Assembly: GCA_964632995.1 (NCBI GenBank)
Contig: CAZWDL010000086.1
Coordinates: forward strand, 1 to 32,302
Origin: CAZWDL01 sp964632995
GTDB taxonomy: Bacteria; Bacteroidota; Bacteroidia; Chitinophagales; Saprospiraceae
Length of the DNA stretch: 32,302 bases
Direction of reading: 5' to 3'
Shown here: one piece after another, positions 23,699 through 32,302 of the stretch
Layout of the letters: each line of letters starts with the position of its first letter
Numbering within the stretch: position 1 is the stretch's first letter
The notes under the pieces: model-generated
Databases searched by the model: none
What the model was told of the DNA's origin: nothing
What the model saw: the letters and a program-made list of their open reading frames with translations, nothing else
Position numbers and translations under genes: made by a program

Positions 23699-24967
23699 AT
23701 GCAAGAGGACTTTTTGCACTACCTCTGGCGCTTGAAGCGTTTTGACCTCTCCGAATTGAAGACTACCCAGGGGCAATCCATTGACATTCAGCGGGCCGGT
23801 GACTACAACCGGCATGCCGGCCCCGATTTTACCGATGCCCGCGTACGTATCGGCGATACGCTTTGGGCAGGCAACGTGGAAATGCACCTGCGCGCCTCCG
23901 ACTGGATTCGACACCGGCATCAGGAGGATGAGGCTTACGAAAATGTGATCCTGCACGTAGTACTCGAAGAGGATAAGCCGGTGCTACGCGCCAACGGCGA
24001 ACGACTGCCTTGCCTGGAACTCAAACGGCGCATTCCCCACCGCCTTTCCAAAATATACCAGAAACTGGTACACAACGAATACTGGATACCCTGCGAGCCG
24101 CAGTTGCCGGGCGTCTCTTTGCTCACCCGGCAGCTGTGGATGGACCGGCTGCTGGTAGAGCGCCTGGAAGAGAAAACAAAGCAGATTGGCGAAATGCTGG
24201 AGCGCAACCGGCGCGACTGGGAAGAGACTTTCTTTCAATGCCTGGCCCGCAATTTCGGCGTCAAGGTCAACGCCGATCCTTTTGAACAACTCGCCCGTTC
24301 CGTTCCGCTGAAACTGATCCGTCGTCATCGCAGTAATCTGCTGCAGGTAGAAGCGCTGCTCTTCGGTCAGGCCGGCCTGCTTGATCCCGCATTCGAGGAT
24401 GCCTATCCCAGACGGCTGCGGCGGGAATATCAGCATCTGTCGCGCATGTACGGCCTGAGCCCCATGGAAACCGCCGCCTGGAAATTCCTGCGCCTCCGGC
24501 CGGCTAACTTCCCGACCATCCGGCTGGCGCAGCTGGCCATGCTCCTCCACCAGTCGGGCCACTTGTTCAGTAAAACCCTGGCTGTACAAAACACCCGGGA
24601 AATCGAACACATGTTTGAAGTACACCTGTCGAATTACTGGAAAAATCATTACTTGTTTGACAAGACATCCAAACGTCAAACCAAAAGCCTCGGCCGGTCT
24701 ACCATTCACCTTTTCATTATCAATACCATCGCCCCTTTTCTGTTTTTCTACGGAAAGGAACGCCGCGATGATAAATACCAGGAACGGGCACTGCAATTGT
24801 TGGAAGAATTGCCCCCGGAAAACAACCGCATCATCCGAAACTGGAAAAAACTGGACATGGAACCCAACTCCGCCTACCAGAGTCAGGCCCTGTTGCAACT
24901 CAAAAGGGATTATTGTGACCAACGCCGGTGCCTGGCGTGTGCGATTGGGAATGCGATCCTGAAATGA
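23699..24967 (+). CDS. DUF2851 family protein (nuclease-like core plus C-terminal cysteine cluster)
   Basis: 422 aa, cytoplasmic, a Bacteroidota family with no established function. The N-terminus MQEDFLHYLWRLKRFD is the family signature. The block AGPDFTDARVRIGD, then AGNVEMHLRASDWIRH (about 40-73), then ENVILHVVLEED resembles the PD-(D/E)xK nuclease core, with PDF, E-x-H and strand order in place. The C-terminus YCDQRRCLACAIG (about 406-419) carries Cys-x4-Cys-x2-Cys, which in other nucleases of this type can hold an iron-sulphur cluster. I infer a possible DNA-processing enzyme; this is not proven. It follows folA by 75 bases on the same strand and ends 20 bases from the convergent aminotransferase. 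Confidence 0.85.
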   Translation: MQEDFLHYLWRLKRFDLSELKTTQGQSIDIQRAGDYNRHAGPDFTDARVRIGDTLWAGNVEMHLRASDWIRHRHQEDEAYENVILHVVLEEDKPVLRANGERLPCLELKRRIPHRLSKIYQKLVHNEYWIPCEPQLPGVSLLTRQLWMDRLLVERLEEKTKQIGEMLERNRRDWEETFFQCLARNFGVKVNADPFEQLARSVPLKLIRRHRSNLLQVEALLFGQAGLLDPAFEDAYPRRLRREYQHLSRMYGLSPMETAAWKFLRLRPANFPTIRLAQLAMLLHQSGHLFSKTLAVQNTREIEHMFEVHLSNYWKNHYLFDKTSKRQTKSLGRSTIHLFIINTIAPFLFFYGKERRDDKYQERALQLLEELPPENNRIIRNWKKLDMEPNSAYQSQALLQLKRDYCDQRRCLACAIGNAILK

Positions 24968-24986
24968 TGCTTCCCTGCCATACCGC

Positions 24987-26129
24987 CTACAACGCCCTCA
25001 ACCGCTCTCCCGCTCTGGCCAGCGTCTCTTCGGTTTTGGCGAAGCAGAGCCGGATGACCTTGTCGTCGTGGCGGTTGGAGTAGAAAACGGAGACTGGAAT
25101 AGCGGCTACGCCGTATTCGGTAGTCATGCGTTTGGCGAAAGCCGTATCCGGCTCCTCGCTGATAGCACTATAGTCGAAAAGGTGGAAGTAGGTGCCGTCA
25201 CAACTTAGCGGGTTGAGCCGGGAGCCTTGCATCTGTTCGAGGAAAAAGTCACGTTTTTGCTGGTAAAAACCGGGCAGAGAAGTGTAAGTGTCCGGATCGG
25301 CCAGATAGTCGGCCAGCGCGTATTGCAAGGGGGTATTGACGCAAAAGACATTGAACTGGTGCACTTTCCGGAATTCTTTGGTCAGCGCTTCCGGAGCTAC
25401 GCAGTATCCGATTTTCCAGCCGGTGTTGTGAAAGGTCTTTCCGAAGGAATAGACGGCGAGACTGCGCTGTCGCAGCCCGGCAAAGCGAAGGACGCTTTGG
25501 TGTTTGTATCCCTCGTAGATGAGGTGCTCGTAAACTTCGTCGCTCAGTACCAGTAGATCGTGTTGCAGGGCGATCCGTTCCAGGGCCTCCATGTCCTCAA
25601 TGCCGAGAATCGTTCCGGTAGGATTCTGCGGTGTATTGATGACGATCATGCGGGTTTGGGGCGTCACTCGTTTTTCCACTGCGGACCAGTCGACGCGATA
25701 GTCGGGGGCTGATAGCTGCAGGGGCACCGCCGTGCCGCCCGCCATCTCTACAGAGGGGCGATAGGAGTCATAAGCCGGTTCCAGGAGAATGACTTCGTCA
25801 CCGGGATGGACGAAGGCGGCTATAGCTGTAAAAAGCGCCTGAGTAGCGCCGGCGGTAACCGTTATTTCCGTATCCGGATCTACCGGTGCGCTATACAGGC
25901 TTTTGATCTTATCGGCCAGCCGCTGCCGGAGCAGGGGGACGCCCGCCATGGGCGCATATTGGTTATAGCCCTGCCTCATGTACTGATGTACCAGTTCCGT
26001 CAGGCGTTCCGGCGAAGAAAAGTTGGGAAAGCCCTGGGAGAGATTAATGGCGCCATGCTCGTTGGCCAGTGCCGACATCACGGTAAAGATAGTAGTACCA
26101 ACGTCGGGCAGTTTGCTCTGTATCTGCAT
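24987..26129 (-). CDS. PLP-dependent aminotransferase, YbdL/kynurenine-aminotransferase type
   Basis: 380 aa, full-length fold-type I class I/II enzyme. ETITVTAGATQALFTAI-type sequence (TVTAGATQALFTAI) binds the PLP phosphate. INTPQNPTGT supplies the Asn that contacts PLP, LSDEVYEHLIY the Asp and Tyr, and SFGKTFHNTGWKIGY the Schiff-base Lys. INLSQGFPNF and NQYAPMAGVPLLR are blocks shared with methionine aminotransferase YbdL and glutamine transaminase K/kynurenine aminotransferase. The gene could therefore transaminate methionine, glutamine or aromatic amino acids, most likely in methionine salvage. The exact substrate is not readable from the sequence. Cytoplasmic. Confidence 0.9.
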   Translation of the reverse strand: MQIQSKLPDVGTTIFTVMSALANEHGAINLSQGFPNFSSPERLTELVHQYMRQGYNQYAPMAGVPLLRQRLADKIKSLYSAPVDPDTEITVTAGATQALFTAIAAFVHPGDEVILLEPAYDSYRPSVEMAGGTAVPLQLSAPDYRVDWSAVEKRVTPQTRMIVINTPQNPTGTILGIEDMEALERIALQHDLLVLSDEVYEHLIYEGYKHQSVLRFAGLRQRSLAVYSFGKTFHNTGWKIGYCVAPEALTKEFRKVHQFNVFCVNTPLQYALADYLADPDTYTSLPGFYQQKRDFFLEQMQGSRLNPLSCDGTYFHLFDYSAISEEPDTAFAKRMTTEYGVAAIPVSVFYSNRHDDKVIRLCFAKTEETLARAGERLRAL

Positions 26130-26159
26130 GAATGTGATTTAGTAAAGAAGTGATTCAGG

Positions 26160-26217
26160 CTTTTCTGATGCTGCAGAAAAGGCTAAACCTCTTCAACCTT
26201 AGCTCAGGGCAAATATA
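26160..26217 (-). promoter_or_regulatory. Promoter-like element and leader hairpin of the aminotransferase gene
   Basis: On the minus strand TATATTTG (26210-26217) fits TAnnTTTG exactly. Downstream in the leader, CTTTTCTG (26160-26167) and CAGAAAAG (26174-26181) form a perfect 8-bp hairpin with a six-base loop, about 30 bases before the ATG. No -33 TTG was found at the usual distance. Confidence 0.4.
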
Positions 26218-26268
26218 ATGCAGTTAACCCGGATTGACTAAATCTTCACTAGCAGCCTGCCATTTCGG

Positions 26269-26517
26269 TTAAGATTGCCCAAATCTTGCGTACACTCCGT
26301 CAATCGCCTCCGCCAGTTTGCGGTCCTTATCGGTAACTACATCGCCGGCATCGTGAGTGCTGAGGGCAAAATCGACGGTGTTGTAAACATTATGCCAGTC
26401 GGGGTGATGATTCATCTTCTCGGCATGAAAGGCAACTTCCGTCATAAAAGCAAAGGCCTGGGTGAAATTGCTAAACTGAAAGGAGGCTTTGAGCTTGTTG
26501 TCTTCTTCTTTCCACAT
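26269..26517 (-). CDS. phhB: Pterin-4a-carbinolamine dehydratase
   Basis: 82 aa. It dehydrates 4a-hydroxytetrahydrobiopterin formed by aromatic amino acid hydroxylases and regenerates the cofactor. The signature HAEKMNHHPDWHNVYNTV contains the catalytic histidines, and LSTHDAGDVVTDKDRKLA is the second conserved block. Its size is normal for this short family, though slightly compact at the N-terminus. Cytoplasmic. It lies between the M42 peptidase and the aminotransferase on the same strand, with 66 bases between it and the former. A small inverted repeat, AATGGA-CTAAT-TCCATT (26536-26552), lies just upstream of its start. No aromatic hydroxylase is in the window. Confidence 0.93.
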   Translation of the reverse strand: MWKEEDNKLKASFQFSNFTQAFAFMTEVAFHAEKMNHHPDWHNVYNTVDFALSTHDAGDVVTDKDRKLAEAIDGVYARFGQS

Positions 26518-26583
26518 GGGATGTTCTATTTAGATGAATGGACTAATTCCATTGTGGTAACAAGCCTTCTCTTTCTTCGTTCA

Positions 26584-27687
26584 TCAGAACAGCCCGTCCA
26601 GGTCATCAGACTTTTCCTCCTGAACGGAGAATCGCACCCTATCGAAGCTCCAGTCGTACTGGTCAAGGTGTTGCAGCGCTACCTTGAGCAGCTCTATGCT
26701 GTTCTTGATATCCTCCTTGTGCGCCAACTCAATAGATTGATGAATATGCCGCAGAGGGATGGAGATCGCACCCGAGATGGCGCCTTTTTTGCCAAAGCGT
26801 TGAATCCCCGCGGTATCAGTGCCTCCTTTGGGAAGAATTTCCGGCTGCCACTTGATATCGTGGTCGCGAGCCATCTTTTTGAGATAATTGACCATGCGAT
26901 AGTCGCTGATCACCGAGCCGTCCATAATTTTAATAGCCGTGCCTTTCCCCAGGTGGGTGACTTTTTCGTGCGGATTGGCGCCGGGTACGTCGAAGGCGAT
27001 CGTCACATCCAGACCTAGTCCGAAATCGGGATCTACGCGATGCGTAGCCGAGATGGCGCCGCGCAGGCCGACTTCTTCCTGCACAGTGAAAACGCCGTAG
27101 ATGTCGTAGGGCGCCTCCACTTCCTTCAGCGCCCGCAGCGCTTCGATCAGAATAAAGACAGACACCCGGTTATCGATGGATTTGCTGTTGACGCAGTCCC
27201 CCATTTCAACAAGTGCTCTTTCGCGTGTTACGGGGTCACCGACGGAGACGATCTTTTTGACTTCTTCCCGGTTCATGCCGACATCTATGAAGTATTCGCT
27301 GATCGGAGTTTGCTTATTCCGCTCTTCGGGTTTCATGAGGTGGATCGGCTTGGAGCCCATGACGCCGATAATATCCTTTTCGCCGTGCACGATCACGCGC
27401 TGAGCTGTCAGGGTTTTGGGGTCGAAGCCGCCCAGCGTATGAAAGCGCAGGAAGCCATCCTCGTCGATGTGGGTTATGATGAAACCGATTTCATCCATGT
27501 GGGCGGCGATCATAACACGCTTATCGTTTTTTCCTTTTTTGACGGCGATGACGTTCCCCATGGGGTCGACGGAGAGTTCATCTACCAGTGGTTCTACTTC
27601 CTCGATTACCAGCTCGCGGATGCGTTGCTCGAAACCCGGCGCACCCGGAGTCTCACAAATCACCTTTAACAAATCGGTATTAATCAT
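26584..27687 (-). CDS. M42-family metallopeptidase (glutamyl/deblocking aminopeptidase type)
   Basis: 367 aa. M42 enzymes are dizinc or dicobalt aminopeptidases that form large tetrahedral complexes. Ligands are visible in order: His in MIAAHMDEIGF, bridging Asp in SKSIDNRVSVF, the Glu pair in VQEEVGLRGA (catalytic Glu first), Asp in TIAFDVPG, and His in LRHIHQSIE near the C-terminus. The PDZ-like insert of the family lies around residues 75-160. ATG at 27687 gives MINTDLLKVICETPGAPGFE, the conserved start. It is cytoplasmic and has no signal peptide. It is divergent from the flippase gene and upstream of phhB on its own strand. Peptide specificity is not readable. Confidence 0.93.
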   Translation of the reverse strand: MINTDLLKVICETPGAPGFEQRIRELVIEEVEPLVDELSVDPMGNVIAVKKGKNDKRVMIAAHMDEIGFIITHIDEDGFLRFHTLGGFDPKTLTAQRVIVHGEKDIIGVMGSKPIHLMKPEERNKQTPISEYFIDVGMNREEVKKIVSVGDPVTRERALVEMGDCVNSKSIDNRVSVFILIEALRALKEVEAPYDIYGVFTVQEEVGLRGAISATHRVDPDFGLGLDVTIAFDVPGANPHEKVTHLGKGTAIKIMDGSVISDYRMVNYLKKMARDHDIKWQPEILPKGGTDTAGIQRFGKKGAISGAISIPLRHIHQSIELAHKEDIKNSIELLKVALQHLDQYDWSFDRVRFSVQEEKSDDLDGLF

Positions 27688-27841
27688 GTGTGGGGCTTTT
27701 GAGTGTTGTTTTTTTGTGTAAATCAATTTCAAATGACGCGTATCAATAGAAGGAGACCTGATCTCTCATTGTTTATGAAACCGATTGATATGGGTAGGAA
27801 GTTGCCTTTTATTCCGCAGCGCCAAAGTCAGGCGAAAATAC

Positions 27842-27932
27842 CATAATTTTGGGAGGTTTGAAATTTTATGAAAAATTATGCCCTATGCCGGCATGGCTAC
27901 GCGATTATTTGACTATTACTTATCGGATAGTC
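27842..27932 (+). promoter_or_regulatory. Two inverted repeats upstream of the flippase gene
   Basis: CATAATTTT (27842-27850) is the exact complement of AAAATTATG (27872-27880). Further on, GACTAT (27911-27916) pairs with ATAGTC (27927-27932). TAATTTTG (27844-27851) also matches TAnnTTTG. These lie between the divergent M42 and flippase genes, 44 to 134 bases before the flippase start, and could be operators or a promoter. Confidence 0.35.
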
Positions 27933-27975
27933 CGCATAATTTGATAAACTTGCCGCCTGATGCACAATTCGCATT

Positions 27976-29466
27976 ATGTCATTACTTAAAAAACTGGCGG
28001 GAGAAACGGCGATCTACGGAGTGGGCAGCATCCTGAGCCGATTGTTGCATTGGGTCATCCTGACGCCTTATTTTACCCGTATCTTTTTACAGGGGGAATA
28101 CGGCGTTGTTCAGGAATTATACACCTATGCCGCACTGCTGCTGGTGGTTTTCACCTACCGGATGGAAACGGCCTTTTTCCGCTTTGGCAGCAAATCGGAA
28201 GGGTTTGAACGCCCCTTTGCCACTGCCTCCATTTCCTTGCTGGGATCTACCGCGCTGCTGGTTGTCGTATTATTGCTCTTCACCCCGGGCATCGCCGATT
28301 GGCTGGAGTACCCCGATCATCCCGAATACATCATCTGGTTTGTACTGATTATCGGCTTCGATGCGCTCGCAACGATTCCCTTTGCCCGTCTTCGCCTGGA
28401 AAACCGCCCCCTCCTGTTCGCTGGTCTTAAGACGCTCAACATTGTCATCAATATCGTTTTCATCTTTTTCTTCCTGGAGCTATGCCCCTACCTGATCGGG
28501 CAGGGCTGGACCTGGCTGGAAGCGATCTATAACGAGGGTAATCGGATCAACTACGTTTTCATCTCCAATCTCATCGCGAGCTTCGGCATATTACTGGCGC
28601 TATTGCCTGCCTATTTTCGCATTCGTCTCGTCTTCGATGCTGATCTGTGGCGGCGAATGCTTCGCTATGCTTTTCCGCTGGTGATTGCCGGTTTGGCGGC
28701 GGTGGTCAATCAGCTTATCGGCAACCCCATGCTCAAGTTTCTGGCCTCCGACGATATCGACTACAACCTGCGGCTGGTAGGAATATTCGGTGCAGCCGCC
28801 AAACTGGCGGTGATCATGAACCTGTTTACAACGGCGTTTAACTACGCCGCCGAGCCGTTCTTCTTTAAAAATGCGGAGCGAGATGACTCCCGGACGGTTT
28901 ATGCCCAGGTGGGACAAGCTTTCGCCCTGGTGGGCAGCCTGGTTTTTCTGGGTATCGTTCTCTATATCGATCTGATCCAGTTTTTTTTGGGAAAAGACTT
29001 CCGGGAGGGCCTGGGCATCGTTCCCATCCTGCTGATGGCGAACTTGTTTCTGGGGCTGTACTACAATTTCAGCATCTGGTTCAAACTAACCGACCGGACG
29101 CACTTCGGCGGCTATATCGCCGTGGGCGGCGCCGTTATCACCATCAGCCTCAATCTTTTGCTCATCCCCCGGCTCGGCTATTATGGCCCGGCCTGGGCAG
29201 CGTTGGCCTGCTACTCCTTTATGGCCATGGTCAGTTACTGGACCGGACAGCGCTACCATCCTATTCACTATCCGCTCGGCCGTATTTTTCTATACATGCT
29301 CGCCGCAATCGGCGGCTACTTCCTCAGCGAACTAGGGCGCAGCTTGTTTTCCGGCGATCTGCCGGCTATCCTGCTTTGGAATACGGGTATTCTGATCCTG
29401 TACCTCACCGGGCTGCTGCTGCTGGAGCGAAAGCATTTGCAGCACTTGTTGAGAAAGAAAAACTAA
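27976..29466 (+). CDS. Oligosaccharide flippase / lipopolysaccharide biosynthesis protein (Wzx-MurJ clan)
   Basis: 496 aa, 13-14 hydrophobic segments through its length, with the N-terminal GETAIYGVGSILSRLLHWVI and YFTRIFLQGEYGVVQELYTY blocks typical of the polysaccharide-transport (MVF) superfamily. Such proteins flip lipid-linked sugar units across the inner membrane for O-antigen, capsule or exopolysaccharide. Charged residues (Arg and Lys in FRFGSKSEGF) sit near the first loops, as in the family. There are no glycosyltransferase neighbours in the window, so it is not in a visible polysaccharide cluster. It is convergent with the hydantoinase gene, 78 bases from its stop. The closest alternatives are MATE or MurJ proteins. 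Confidence 0.88.
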   Translation: MSLLKKLAGETAIYGVGSILSRLLHWVILTPYFTRIFLQGEYGVVQELYTYAALLLVVFTYRMETAFFRFGSKSEGFERPFATASISLLGSTALLVVVLLLFTPGIADWLEYPDHPEYIIWFVLIIGFDALATIPFARLRLENRPLLFAGLKTLNIVINIVFIFFFLELCPYLIGQGWTWLEAIYNEGNRINYVFISNLIASFGILLALLPAYFRIRLVFDADLWRRMLRYAFPLVIAGLAAVVNQLIGNPMLKFLASDDIDYNLRLVGIFGAAAKLAVIMNLFTTAFNYAAEPFFFKNAERDDSRTVYAQVGQAFALVGSLVFLGIVLYIDLIQFFLGKDFREGLGIVPILLMANLFLGLYYNFSIWFKLTDRTHFGGYIAVGGAVITISLNLLLIPRLGYYGPAWAALACYSFMAMVSYWTGQRYHPIHYPLGRIFLYMLAAIGGYFLSELGRSLFSGDLPAILLWNTGILILYLTGLLLLERKHLQHLLRKKN

Positions 29467-29544
29467 CAAGGATAAGCAGGACCATCTCCAACAAGCACAA
29501 ACGACCGGGGAACGAAATCGGGATCATCTTATAAAGCCATTTTC

Positions 29545-32302
<2,758 letters not shown>

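Noticed and set aside
26130..26268. A riboswitch before the aminotransferase (SAM type was considered because of the methionine link)
   Set aside because: Only a single short hairpin is present; no conserved riboswitch core or multi-stem layout is visible.

Overview
The window looks like chromosomal DNA of a Bacteroidota bacterium, most plausibly from the Saprospirales/Lewinellaceae side. This is an inference from gene content; no rRNA is present. Supporting signs are a PorZ-type type IX secretion protein, Bacteroidota-only families (DUF1684, DUF2851, a PorZ-style propeller), several TAnnTTTG-like -7 elements, little Shine-Dalgarno signal and moderately high GC. There is no phage, IS element, CRISPR array, tRNA or rRNA that I can support. 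Most of the window is ordinary core genome.

Layout. At 1-159 a Tat-exported FAD oxidoreductase runs off the left edge. At 289-2584 an ORC/STAND-like ATPase is followed one base later by a MscS-family channel, the best candidate here for an uncharacterised two-gene system. Then come a DUF4058 gene (-), a CE15-like glucuronoyl esterase (-), a secreted 5'-nucleotidase-like protein with an eroded active site and a C-terminal beta-rich domain (+), an arylamine N-acetyltransferase and recX (-), a second small MscS (+), a HAD phosphatase (-) and a DUF1684 protein (+). From 12.1 to 16.9 kb the minus strand carries dnaN, a small lipoprotein, nadD and porZ. From 17.0 to 25.0 kb the plus strand carries an M16-like protein without the zinc motif, then mreB-mreC-mreD-mrdA-folA-DUF2851, a cell-shape and wall-elongation operon. 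The rest holds a PLP aminotransferase, a pterin-4a-carbinolamine dehydratase and an M42 aminopeptidase (-), a polysaccharide flippase (+), and a 5-oxoprolinase/hydantoinase A+B fusion (-) that runs off the right edge.

Non-coding structure is the other notable theme. Several intergenic gaps carry short iterated words of 7-9 bases with different unit sequences (CAGAYRY, GRAARTC, GGTTGAM, GTTTAGAA and others). Several form inverted pairs able to fold into long nested hairpins. They resemble in style the heptanucleotide STRR repeats described in cyanobacteria. One array runs into the 3' end of the DUF1684 gene and encodes an odd C-terminal tail. A further gap holds a compact multi-stem structure ending in a T run (11920-11995).

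All coordinates and motifs were read by eye. Family assignments rest on recognised motifs and were not checked by database search.
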